From: Cryptomeria japonica
Taxonomy: Eukaryota > Streptophyta > Pinopsida > Cupressales > Cupressaceae
Direction: 5' to 3'
DNA: 64,000 bases
NCBI RefSeq assembly: GCF_030272615.1
Contig: NC_081415.1
Span: 106,281,796 to 106,345,795 of the forward strand
The position numbers were made by a program, and so were the translations under genes. Each line of letters starts with the position of its first letter. Position 1 is the first letter of the stretch. The notes under the pieces are model-generated. The model ran no database searches. It was not told the DNA's origin and saw only the letters and a list, made by a program, of their open reading frames with translations. Of the stretch, positions 34,557-45,800 are shown one piece after another.

Positions 34557-34560
34557 ATAT

Positions 34561-35640
34561 ATAAAGGTTTATATTATTTACTTGTATATATATTTTTAAA
34601 AATTAATAGTAATACTAATAAAATTTCCATTTAATATGTATATCTTAAACTTACTTAATTATACATTATATGTAAATTTTAATAAATAATATTTAGAAAA
34701 AAATTAAATATATAATGTTTAAAAAAAAAAGAAAAGAAAAAAAAAAGAAAAGAAAAGAAAAAAAAGACAGACATGTAAAATGTTAAAATAAAAACGTTTT
34801 TAATAGAATTTTTTTTTTGGGTATCAGTTATGATATTGTTTCTGCAACGCCTAAAAATAGAGCCCAAGCCCCTCCCATGGGACACCAGCATTACATCTCC
34901 AAATTGATGGAAGTGTAAGAGTGATTCTTAGTTTAGCATGACAGCTAACTAAACCTCTTCTTATTAAGGTGAAGAGGTCTCTCACTATTGTCCATTGTTC
35001 ACAACTTTTTGATTGAACGCACCTTGACATTGTACTCTACATATGCTTCCAATAATATTAAGGTTAGAGTGTCACTTTAGATTTGAAGGAGTGTTAAACA
35101 TCTCAATACTTAAATGGATTTTCACATAAAGTTTAACATTGTTGAACATAACAATGATTACAATTAAAATTATTGAACTACATTATCTACAACTTAATCA
35201 TCATCAAATATAAATAATGAATACATATTCAATTTATTTGAAAGTACACAATAAAAATTCATAATTATAAGATACAAATACTTTCAAGATTAAAAAACTC
35301 ATAGTTCTTTATTAGTTAGATTATCTATTTCTTAAAAAAAACCGTTATAAAAAATCCATAGAACATATGAATTCGATTGCTAATATATTTTCTGATAATC
35401 TACAAACAAACATTAGATAAGTGGTGCAAAATATGGTGTAACTTACCTCCAAGTTTTCTGGAACGCTTATGCGGTAGTTCTACAAAATAGAAGGCTGCTG
35501 ATTAAAATATTTACGGAATGACACTAAACATGTTTACACTAATATTTCCTAGATTTGACTAATTTTTAACCCAACAAAGTAAAGAGAAGAATTCATTTTA
35601 ACATATTCTGGAAAATAGTATAGAGATTACGTCAGTATTT
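34561..35640. other. AT-rich spacer, no gene seen
   Basis: A pure A/G run of about 50 bases lies at 34718-34766, next to LINE-C's 5' side. No other structure is recognised. Confidence 0.5.
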
Positions 35641-35649
35641 TTGGCCTTG

Positions 35650-36090
35650 TTGCTTCTGTAGGGCAATCAATCACACCCTTGTCCATTTAAATAAAAAAGC
35701 ATGATAGCTGCCCCTATGTAAAACAAATTGACTGGAAAAGTATTGTATAATTGCACGTTTCAATTTGTACATCAATAGTTTGATAATGCAATTTGGGACT
35801 TAGTGCTTGTGAACGGCAAACCGTCACTATCGTTCATTAAATGGGCATAAATGCTTTGAAACAAATGTTAATTAAATTAGCAATAATTGTGTTCGACAAT
35901 TGCATTGAATATCGTTCATAATCATACACAGCACATCAATCGAAATCAATTGTACAATTTGAAACGGGCCTTAAAAAGCACGTGTTTCCTTTCGAACCAG
36001 CTCAAAAGCATAGCTCAGGATAAGAGAGCGACCACACACTGGCTAGTGGACCGTATCCACATTGCGTTTGGAACTGAAAAAGATGGGACA
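35650..36090 (+). repeat. Dispersed repeat R1, copy 3
   Basis: It shares ATACACAGCACATCAATCGA, GGATAAGAGAGCGAC and the CATCAATAGTTTGATAATGCAA block with the other R1 copies, but the two blocks are in the reverse order compared with copy 1. Confidence 0.65.
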
Positions 36091-36099
36091 GTTTGATAA

Positions 36100-37130
36100 C
36101 ACAATTTTAGATTATATTATAAAGCATGAAATAGATGTCCAAAGGGAACATAGGTCAGAGAAATAAAAGAGAATTGTTATGGAGAAATAAGTAAGTTTTT
36201 TTTTTCATCGAAGTGTTAGAAGAAAGAAAGAAATATTTAAGATACAATTTAAAGATTGGCTCACTGGACCGCTTGGTGGATTTTTTTGTATCCTCTAAAT
36301 AATCAGATAATTAACTGATTGAAAAGGAGAGTTCCAGAAAAAGTATTACAGCACGATTGTTGAACACACTAGAACATCAAGTTCACCTGTAGGATGGATG
36401 GCCCCCTATATACATCATCCTGCTCTGCGTTTGGGAATCCACAAATATTTTACCTTTACCCAATTCGAAGGGTCATATATGCCCATCAAAAAGGTGAACA
36501 TGAAAGATTTTATTTATACGTGAAAAGATGTGCATGTCCATTTATATGTGAAAAGATGTGCACTGAACGAACCTGATCCATATATTTTATAAAGTGATCT
36601 AGTTAACCTGTAATTAGAACCATTATCTAGTTCCAGTATTTAGCCAGATTGCTGTTTTATCTGTTTACTCTTTCATTAATATACGTACCTTTTATGTTTT
36701 CATGCGATGCAGGAATACAGAAACGATTGAACAGCCCGTCCTTTTCATTGCACGGAGTCATCGGCTCGTTTTTGCAACCTTATCTCTAAATGTCCTTTCT
36801 TTGTTTCCCACATGCTACAAGATACGCTGCTTCAGATTGTTTTCCCCGAGGCCTGCCAACGGATGGTACTTACTGCATAAGCATAAGGACAGGTCTAAGC
36901 TATGGGATGCTAAGCTATGGGATGCTGTTTACATTGCTGCATAGTCAGTGAGGGATGGGATAGTCAGTTCTGGTTCTAAAAAGACAGTATGAGGTGACTA
37001 ATATATGTGTTAGTTATCACTGTCAATTTTGTAATTAACAATTGTGATCGACTAACCTGTCACTAACATGCTGTACTAAAAATCTGTTTTGAAGCTAAAA
37101 TAATAGCTTCAGTCAGGAGGATAGGGATGA
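36100..37130. other. Spacer; one fragment of the R1-linked sequence
   Basis: 36770-36822 (TTGCAACCTTATCTCTAAAT and following) matches 37580-37620 and, inverted, 14.65-14.69 kb. The 80-codon plus-strand frame at 36702-36944 covers this repeat and I do not support it as a gene. Confidence 0.45.
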
Positions 37131-37139
37131 AAAGACATG

Positions 37140-37640
37140 ACATGAGCAGACCGTTTTGTCCACTGGGTAGCCATTACCGATAGGGAGTGTCGATTGTGTC
37201 TCTCTTATATCCTTTAACTATGCAGTCGAGTCGAGTCCATTCAAAAAGAAACACGTTATCCTTAAGGACTCTTTCATTTGTACAATCTGATTTCGATTGA
37301 TGTGCTGTGTATGACCATGAATAATATTCAATTCGATCGACAAACGCAATTAATGCTAATTTAATTCAATAAATCCCATTCGTTTCCAATCATCTGAATA
37401 TTCTTTCGTTTTTCGGGCAAGCAGAAACGAAAGTAGTTGTGGATAAGGGACGGTTCCATCGTAATGAGGAGTTTGCTATTGTAGATACCTCTGTATATCA
37501 CCAAGCCCACTCTATATCGAGATATGATTGAATAGACCATTCTTTTGAGTGCGCAGAGGACCTATTCAACGTGTCTCTGCAACCTTATCCCTAAATATGC
37601 TATCTTCATTTTCCACACGTGTTGATTTGTGTAATCTATA
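37140..37640 (-). repeat. Dispersed repeat R1, copy 4, with MATQ segment
   Basis: On the minus strand the order is the TTTAGGGATAAGGTTGCAGA block, a BSP-exon-like stretch (antisense), the ATACACAGCACATCAATCG block, then a diverged copy of the 70-bp repeat (coding MATQWTKRSAHV). This is the same order as at 22.2-23.1 kb on the plus strand, so it belongs to the inverted duplication. Confidence 0.72.
37420..37495 (+). pseudogene. Fragment of a third BSP first exon
   Basis: The plus strand reads AETKVVVDKGRFHRNEEF then AIVDTS, matching the end of BSP exon 1 (AELKVVLAQGWFHPDQDL then PTVDIS). The similarity continues into the first bases of the intron, where the donor GT has become TA. No other exon follows nearby. 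It is in the opposite orientation to BSP2, 1.36 kb beyond its stop codon. Confidence 0.68.
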
Positions 37641-38100
37641 GTCTCAATTCGAGTTATCATATAATTCTGATATGATTATAAAATGTCATAATGTTGTTGT
37701 TATATTTGAAACCTCACATTTGTATTTTGATGTCTCACATTTGTAATGTCATAGTGTTACAATTATTATATTTGTAACTTGCTATGTTTCATTCATATAT
37801 TTGTAATATCACAGTGCTGCAGATCTTATTATTATTTATTATTATTTCTAAATTTATTGGGTGTAGTCATATTTTTTAAAAGATAGCAATGTACACTCTA
37901 AAAAAATAAAACATAATTCAACATGCAAATTTTATTCCTCCAAAAATGATTTCACTCTAAATTGTATTTTTTACAAGATAGGAATTTACACTCTAAAATA
38001 ATAATAATTTGTACTCTCTGTAATGATTTCATTAAAAAAAAAAGGTGAAAGAAAACATTATAAAGAAACCCTCAACAACATACAAAAAAAAAATGATTTT
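37641..38100. other. AT-rich spacer, no gene seen
   Basis: TTTGTAATGTCATAGTG-type words repeat three times at 37690-37810. Nothing else is recognised. Confidence 0.45.
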
Positions 38101-38640
38101 CAAAGAAGACACCAAAATGCAACGAGGAAAAAGAGTCGTTGACAGCCTAGGTCACATACGTTACAACCAAGAACAGATTAGGGTGGGTGCGAGAGCTTTG
38201 GTGTGGGGAAAATAATCCCCCCAAAAATCCCCCCAAAAAAATCATCTATAAAATGAAATTTAGAGTACATCAATACTCTTCAATTGATGCAAATGAAAGC
38301 TATGACATGGCCGTGGCTAAATATAAATTGGGAAACTTATTAATAAATTGGGTCCATTGATATTTTTAACTTTAATATGGTGAGCCGCTTCACATGACTT
38401 TGATATAGGTGTATTTTTTTAAATTTGTAATTGGGTAAATTATTATTTTTTATTAGTTGATCAAGTGAATCTGTATTGACGCAAAATTTGTCATGTACTG
38501 AACAACGCTTTGAAAAGATTACTTTTTGACCCTTAATTGCATTACAAATTGCACAGTGTGTTATACTACTACCTAGATACGAAAACAACTCCTATAAATA
38601 ATTAAGTTGCATAAAAAAAAAGAAAAAAATTATTTAAAGT
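38100..38640 (-). repeat. Right-arm 3' flank of BSP2 (inverted copy of 19.2-19.8 kb)
   Basis: Reverse complement matches to the downstream flank of BSP1: the CAAAGAAGACACCAAAATGC, AAATGAAATTTAG and CTTTTTGACCC words fall in corresponding order. It lacks the roughly 900-base AT-rich insertion seen after BSP1. Confidence 0.6.
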
Positions 38641-38737
38641 TAATTTAATGTTATCCGCTTCCATCTCAAAATTTAAAACCGATCACATTTTGCAGGGTTA
38701 GTATTACACCAAGTTATCTTAATATATCAAACTGCGA

Positions 38738-38743
38738 TTTATT
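38738..38743 (-). terminator. Polyadenylation signal of BSP2
   Basis: AATAAA on the minus strand, about 110 bases beyond the stop codon, as in BSP1. Confidence 0.55.
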
Positions 38744-38851
38744 TAGATTAAGCAAATATACATAGTAGTCAGACTGATTCTGAAGCTGAAGCAGCAGCTT
38801 AAAGCACACACATACGCAGATACATAGCTACCATACAACTTTATATTCCAT

Positions 38852-40415
38852 TTACCAGATTTCACTACCGGTAACTGATTCGAGGTAGGAATCCCCTACT
38901 GCCAGTTTCTTGAAAAGTGCAACGATTGCCGCATGAGCATGGAAATACCACAACTGCTGTATCACAGATGCATCGTTTCCTGCAGAAGATCCTCCTGCGT
39001 AATTTGTTATCGATCTCATTGCCAGGAATGCTTTCCTCTCGCCCTCGCACACCTGCACATATTCCAAGTTACTTTTAGTCTTTGCAAATATAAGATTATC
39101 AGTAAATTCATATTATTATAATATTTGAAGCTCTGAGGTAGTCAGTCAGACCATAGCTATTGCTGCACTCTCAGTGTCAAGGGAGGCGATATTCAGCTGG
39201 GTTTTGAGGAAATCTCTGTAAGCCTCGTTATTCACATAAAAGTTGGCACTGCCGCCCTTCTCAACCCTCTTAATCTTTGGCTGCTGTTCCAAACATATAA
39301 GCGATTTCCCTACGCACCTGTCCAAAAGTGTATCCTGCAAGTCCATTCGATTTAGGCAAATCCCAAATATTAAGGAAATCACTTAAAACAACGTTTGGCT
39401 TTTGATTTTTGAAGATAACGTAGCGTTACCTCAATCTCCCGTGCGGTGGCAAACAATTTGTCATCCACACGAAACCAAAATTTTGCTGTTCCCACCTCAG
39501 GCTTTGCTTTGACTGAATAAACAGTTTCTGGCTGGAAATATACGCTCTGTAGCTTATTGTTAACTCTCTTTTCTCCAACATTATATTTCGAAAACGTGAG
39601 GTTTGCAATTTCGCGAGTGAAGCTTCCCTCATCACCTCCAAATTTCTGAAATCATTCCAAATCAAATACCTATTTCTCATCATCTATTAAGGAGAGCAGA
39701 AACGAAGGGAAGAAAATAGAGAAGAATGTTGGGGCCCGGGAGTACCTCCCAATACCAGACGCCAGTGTGTGCTAATTGACGGGGAATAGCAATGTCACCA
39801 ATACTGAGATCGTTGGGTCTTGCACTCGCAGCTCTTCCATAGTGAATTACTCCCTTCACACGAAAGTGAGTCAGCAGCAACTGTGTCGCCTGGGCTGCAT
39901 TAACCTGCACAATAAATCACTCACAACTTTAGTGAAACCAAACTAATGTTATATTAGATCTAAAGAAAACGCTTAGATTAGATCTATACCGATCCACTTC
40001 CAGTCATGGCCAGAATAGTCCTGCAACCTTGAACATCTCCCACACGGAACCTCCGAGCTGTAGCAAAGTAACCAACACTAGTTAATATACCTCTACTGCT
40101 TTTAAGTAAGAAAAGGAGAAATATTGTTCTAATCCTCCGCCATATTAAAAATCAATAGAATAAGAGAAAGAGAAAAGAATGGGGTTTGTGAGAACCAGAG
40201 ATATCTACAGTAGGCAAGTCCTGGTCAGGACGGAACCATCCCTGAGCCAGAACTACTTTGAGTTCTGCCTCACCGGAAACCACAAGCCCGTAATACTCGC
40301 CCTTGGCATTGATACGCTTGATCTTTTGAGCCACTTCCTCTGAAATTTCAGCATGGGAGAGTAATGGAAATGCAATCAACAAAAGCAGAAAAAACGCAGA
40401 GTTGTGAAAAGCCAT
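38852..40415 (-). CDS. BSP2: bark storage protein / MTA-SAH nucleosidase-like protein
   Basis: Six exons on the minus strand: 40415-40196, 40057-39990, 39904-39746, 39645-39430, 39334-39152 and 39052-38852. Each has exactly the length of its BSP1 counterpart (220, 68, 159, 216, 183, 201), giving 348 residues with no stop. I count about 14 amino-acid differences from BSP1, mostly mild (for example PRQLAHTG for PHQFAHTG, and VKAKPEVG for VKGTPEVG). The signal peptide, GRAAS loop, TESAAIAM and RSITNYAGG are unchanged. The second exon-5 donor reads GTCTGA in both copies, unusual but used if the frame is to stay open. TATA box, poly-A signal and upstream relics are shared with BSP1, so this is a recent inverted duplicate, probably expressed. 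Confidence 0.92.
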
Positions 40416-40484
40416 TGCAAACTAACTCAAATGTAAGAAAGAACTGCTTCTTGTGTGTTTTGAATCAGCCTGCTCTTAGCTCCA

Positions 40485-40491
40485 ATTTATA
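40485..40491 (-). promoter_or_regulatory. TATA box of BSP2
   Basis: TATAAAT on the minus strand, 70 bases upstream of the ATG, in the same context (GCACTATAAATTGGAGCTAAG) as in BSP1. Confidence 0.65.
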
Positions 40492-40739
40492 GTGCAGGAC
40501 GCTGATTAGTTTCCCGTTTAAGAGTGTCTTAGAACCTTAATTAATCATACTCTTAATTAGGCAAACCTTATCTCTTACGTAACTATTTAATACTATAATC
40601 TTGGTCTTGCTATTTTTAACTTATCTACATCTCGTAACAAAATTTCTAATTCATTAAAGTGCTCATGTAGCTCTTACATGAATCTGCAATGAAAATTTCT
40701 AATTCCCAAAAGAACACCATCTCTTCCTTACATATTTAA

Positions 40740-41120
40740 CATATTTAACCATTCTTTCTACTTTGTTGATAGAAGATAAAAAAGATAAAGAATAATAGGC
40801 ATCCTTGCTTAACTCTAATATCAATCCTAAAGCTTTTTGAAAAGTTTGTTTAAATTTTGATCATTATTCAAATCTTCTGATAGTTTACCCATCCCTAATT
40901 TATTTCTAACACTAAAAAAATAAAAAAATAAAAAAAATAAATCTACATAACTTCTTTTTAATTCCATACTTTTCCAACAAAATACTTTATATACATTATT
41001 AAATACTTTAAATCTATTTAATTTTTTCAATAAACAATAAATGTATTTATCTATAACCATCGTGAAATCATTAATGTTTTTCAGCTTACACAAAAATTGA
41101 TTCCATATCATCATTAACAT
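40740..41120 (-). pseudogene. Reverse-transcriptase relic upstream of BSP2
   Basis: The counterpart of 15.66-15.90 kb. The minus strand reads WNQFL...NINDFTMVIDKYIYCLL, and further on VKQGCLLF. It carries an extra stretch of roughly 100 bases, including an A/T run, absent from the BSP1 copy. Confidence 0.42.
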
Positions 41121-41139
41121 AGAACTTTAGAATGTATCA

Positions 41140-41410
41140 ATCATCCCTATTAAATTTATTCAATGAGCATCAAATACATTTATCATGCTTTCTTTTTAAA
41201 TGGACATCGACAGTGACGTAGATATGTTTTGATAGTGTACGGGACGGTGGACATTCTCTCTAAGCTTTCTGGAGATTGTGTCGCTCTTATCCTTAAATAT
41301 GCAATTGAGTCCATTCGATCCTTAAGGACTGTTTCAATTTCTACAATCTCTGATTTCGATTGATGTTCTGTTTATGACTATGAACAATATTCAATTTGAT
41401 CACCTCTGTA
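41140..41410 (-). repeat. Dispersed repeat R1, copy 5 (outer end of right arm)
   Basis: On the minus strand: ATCAATCGAAATCAGAGATT, GGATAAGAGCGACACA, then GTCCATTTAAAAAGAAAGCA, which closely match 15.34-15.66 kb. Similarity to the left arm fades beyond about 41.41 kb. Confidence 0.72.
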
Positions 41411-41990
41411 ATTACACCTATTGGGCATAATAAGTTTTCTTTAATTTGATTGGATAAAACTTTTTATTTGAGTGTTATAGGACTTTTTTAAGCTTTTTGA
41501 GTTTTCTTTCTATTTAAAAAGTAAATGTATATTTTAAAAATGATTTTTCTTATTTCTATAATATAATTAATTAGATAAAATGGTTATTTTATAGAAATTT
41601 AAATTCACACTTTAAAATAATAAAATGGAACTTGAATTATATATATATTTTTAAAAACAATAAAACTATTCTAATAAAATCATTTCATTAAAAATATTTT
41701 TCTTTTGGTAAGTTCTACCAAAACATCAAAATGAAAATCTTATCAAAGAGGGACTTAATTTTTTTTAAACTCTTCTTGATAAGATTTTCATTTCTGATCC
41801 TTGGATTGACAAACTACCAATATGAATGTAGAGTCCTCTATAAATATCATAGAAATAGAAATTACAAGCACAACGAGAGTATGTTATACAACCATAACCC
41901 TTTAGAAATTCCTACATAAGTTCAGAAGCTTCTTTGCAAATTTATTGCAATTGCTTCTTTATTTAGAATGCTTTTACATTTGGATAGCAT
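41411..41990. other. AT-rich spacer, no gene seen
   Basis: Low-complexity AT sequence. A 62-codon plus-strand frame at 41731-41919 has no features I can support. The 3' end of LINE-D lies at its right. Confidence 0.4.
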
Positions 41991-42169
41991 ATAATATTTC
42001 CTCTCTGCATACATAACCGAAAGCATTGAAAATAAATCAATTCAACTATGTTAGACAAAGAAAACAACAATACGATCAACGACTCACTAATAAGAAAAAC
42101 TAGACCTTCAATAATAATAGTTACCAAATCCAAAAAATCACCCAAACTGCATTTTGATCTATCATTTTT

Positions 42170-45100
42170 TGGTTTGTTTGTTTATTTTGAGGTTTTATTG
42201 CATATGCTCATCCCATTTGAAAAATATTGAAATCTTCTTTGAATGTAGTAATTTTGCCATGACAAACTCACAAATATTCTGTTTTATATCTACAATAATT
42301 TGTCATAGAAAGTTTCTCAATTCACTAAAGATTCTTCTATTTCTCTCTTTCTATATCTTCCACACTACCATAGAAGGGCCCACTAGCCAAATGTCTCCCC
42401 ACTAAGAATTTTTACCAAATGTCGGTCAGCTATCAAATAAACTCTCTTTCATGGCCGTTTGCCAACAAATTGACTGCATAAAGCAGTCCCAACAAGAACC
42501 AGCAAAAGGACATCCCAAAAGAAAATGGTTCAAAGTCTCTTCGTCCTCCTTACACGTAGGAAAAATATTCTCCCGTGAAGTGCAACCCATAGGAATGCTC
42601 CCGCTCGTGGAGCGACAAATTTATGCCAACAATGAATCATTGGCCAATGAGTACTATCTAATTTTCTCTTGAGCAACTCATAACCCAATTTGACACTATA
42701 CATACTAGAGGAAGAAACGCACTAGATTATTTCATTCTCTTCCTATGACAAACAAAAATTCTTCTCTTTGACAATTCCATTTTCAACACATCTAAATTAA
42801 TATCTTGTGGAAGAAAGTGGTCGATTGGAATTCAATCGATTAAGAACCTTGTGACATCCTTGAAGATCATATAATCTGCAACATATAATCCAAACATCCT
42901 TTCCACCTCAGCCTGCCTATCTTGATTTTTTTCTGAATGATGCTAGAGTCTTTTCCCCATTCCACGAGTCACGCCAAAACTTAGCTTCCCTGCCCTTACC
43001 AATCTTCCATGTAAGGTGATTGGTTAATATGTATCTACTCTCCCAAATGAATTTTCAGATAGAAGAGCCTCCTCTTAAATTTTCTATTGTAGAGACCCTT
43101 GCTAGATCATTTTCATCTAAATAATTATACCGCTTACACCGTAGTTTATTGGGATGTTTGAACATCTTCTACTTTGATTTGGCTCCCAGTGCCTCAAGTT
43201 TTATACGTCTAATCTTCTCAAAATGAGCCCACCATCTACCTTAGATAGACAAGCCACATCCCATTTCACCAGCGAAAGTTTTCTTTCCTCCTGGGCTCTT
43301 GACCATAAAAATCACTTCAGCAGGCTCTCAATCCTTGAGGAGACATTGTGATTCAATTTGAAACATCACACCATGTAAATAGGAATAGCAGACAAAACCG
43401 CCCTGATCATGATAATTCTTCTTGTTTGTGATAACCATTTGTTCTTCTAAGAGGCTGCCTTAACCTGACATTTTTCAACAATATCCTCCCAATAATAATT
43501 TTTATTTGGTCCCACAAATAGCGGGGCCCCTACATATTTTGAGAGAAGAATCAAAATCTTGAATCCCAAAACCTCTGCATTATCCTTTGCAATTGTCTCT
43601 TGGTATTCAAGAAAAAGATCTCTGACTTTTATTTGTTCATATTCTATCCCGAAGCTACAGAGTAATCCTCCAGAGCGGAGTTGATTGCTTCTGCTTCAGT
43701 TATCAATGCCTCCCCAAAAATAATAGTATCATTGGTAAATTGGGATTGGGTAATTGGTTCCACTTCTTCATTAATTGAAATGCTTTTCCATTTTATGGCT
43801 TCTCTTTTGGCCTTGATCTGCCAACTCAAAGCTTCCACCGTGATTTCAAAAAGGAAATAGGAAATAGGATCTCCCTGCCAGAGACCATTAGCATCTTTAA
43901 AAAAACCAAATAAGGAACTATTCACCGCAATAGAGAATCTCGAAGATGTGATATAGGCCCAGATAATTTCAATCAAAAAATTAGAGAATCCAAACCTACT
44001 AAGAACAACAATAAAAGTCTCAAGAAATTTTATCCTAAGACATACTAACATCCAACTTTATGGCCATACCTTTTATAATCTTGGATTTGATAGAATGAAT
44101 AATTTATGAAGCTAAGATGATATTGTTCACTATATCCCGACTAGGAGTAAAGCCATTTTTCTCTTCTAAAATAAGTTTCAATTTATTTGCTAGGCCCTTT
44201 GAGATGATTTTGTAGATTGAGTTGCATAAGGAAAATAAGGTTTGTAGTATGCCATTGTTTTGCACACCTCCTTCTTCAGGATCATCATTATTACCATGTT
44301 GTTCAAATCCCACACAAATCTTCTACCTTTCCTAAAGTCCTTTGCTAAGCGTAGCATATCCCCACCAATGAAGTTTCAACACGAGTGATAAAAATCTCAT
44401 TGGCATACCATCCAGCCCTGAAACCTTATCTAGGTGTAGCTAGAATGTGGCCTGCCTGATCTCCAAAGAAAAAGGTTCACACAACATCCTATTATCTTCC
44501 TCTGTAACTAGATTTGGTATCCTAGATAACATCACCTCCCATAGATTTATATTTGGAGGCTTAGAACTACAAAGAGAATATTGGAAGAAGAAACTCCCCT
44601 CCTCCCCAATCTTCTCCCCCTCCAAACATGAATCCCCATCTCCCAACCTAATCCTTTCTATTCTACTTGTTATTCTTTTGGTTTTAACAGAGGCATGAAA
44701 GTACTTTGACTTGTTGTCACCATCCTTTAACCAAACCTCTTGTGACTTGTCTTTCCAATATAATTCTTCTTTGGCCAACAATTCAGAAATATGATCTTTC
44801 AATTGTTTCTCTTTATTGAAGTATTCCAACATCATCCCATCCCTAATGCTTTTTTCATTCAAAGAGTAGAGTTTTGCCTCCACCATGGATTTTTCATCAA
44901 AATATTATTAAAACATACTCTATTCTATTCTTTCAACTTATTCATCACAAAATTAACTCTACACATGAAGCAAAAACTCATTGATCCTCTAAAACCATTG
45001 CTCTCTTTCCACCAAGACTCCAATTTCCCTAGTAGAGAGGAATCTCTCCACCACATGGATTGGAATTTAAAATATCCTTTATTGGGTTTCTCTAGGGGCC

Positions 45101-45800
45101 CAATTAGCAAAAGATCAAGATAGAAGTCTAAGATAGAAATAGGGAGAATAGTTGAGGTAATATAAAAGTCAGTGAGCATCCAAAAATTTCCCAAAAGCAA
45201 TTGATCATGTCTTTCAACAATGTTTATGAATCCCAAATTCTTGTTCATCCAACTGAACATACCCTTTTTTGGGATGATATCAAGAAGCCTATAGGAGGAC
45301 ACAAAGTTACCAAAATTGAACATAATCCTATTTTCCTTATGTATACGACCACTCTTCTTCTATAAATTCAGTATGGCATCGAAATCCCCTCCAACCATGA
45401 ATTTTCTTTATCAATTGTCCTTAACTTTTCTTTTAGATTTCTCCAAATTATAGCTTTCTCCTATCTTTTGATAGGCCCATATATGTTGAAAATATAGAAT
45501 ATCAATATAGTGGAGGGTAGTGTCACCTCACACATTAACTTGTTCTTTCCTAAATCTACCAAAGTGAGATGGAGCATATTTGCATTCCACAAAACTCCCA
45601 ATCCTCCCATTTGACTAGTTGTATCCTGGAATAAGCCTTCCCATCTTCAACAAAATTTTACAAAGGAATTTCCAGACTCCTGATTGAGCTTGGTTTCTTG
45701 AAGGAAAATGAGATTCACTTCTTCTTTGATCAAATAATTCTTGATCAAACATTTCTTGCCAAGGGCAGAGAGACCCCTGATATTCCAAGTAGGACCTTCA
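42170..45800 (-). pseudogene. LINE-D ORF2 (endonuclease, RT, zf-RVT)
   Basis: The endonuclease runs from about 45.79 to 44.93 kb with FLQETKLN, IFNIYGP and DIIPKKGMFSW in shifting frames. The linker at 44886-44440 has KDKSQEVWLKDGDNKSKYFH. RT is at 44313-43644, with FSLCNSIYKIISK, GDPISYFLFEI and FTNDTIIFG, where the catalytic FVDD is FTND (one of the two Asp is Asn). zf-RVT is at about 42.52 kb (FPTCKEDEETLNHFLLGCPF), and the C-terminal WKI*KERNRRIF follows. Many stops; dead. Confidence 0.85.

Larger units (their letters stand above)
29900..34560 (-). mobile_element. LINE-C: L1-type LINE, nearly full ORF1 and ORF2
   Basis: The minus strand from 34556 encodes ORF1, then ORF2 with endonuclease, reverse transcriptase and zf-RVT. 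ORF2 is lost just after the zinc-binding motif, at about 29.9 kb. No poly-A tail is visible. It is the best preserved LINE in the window: ORF1 has one frame change, and the first 2.1 kb of ORF2 has three stops and no frameshift. Confidence 0.93.

Noticed and set aside
34718-34766. Poly-A tail of a LINE
   Set aside because: The A/G run lies at the 5' side of LINE-C on its own strand (as T/C), so it cannot be that element's tail.
36702-36944. 80-codon plus-strand frame as a host gene
   Set aside because: It overlaps a dispersed repeat fragment also found at 14.65 and 37.6 kb, and there is no homology or splice support.
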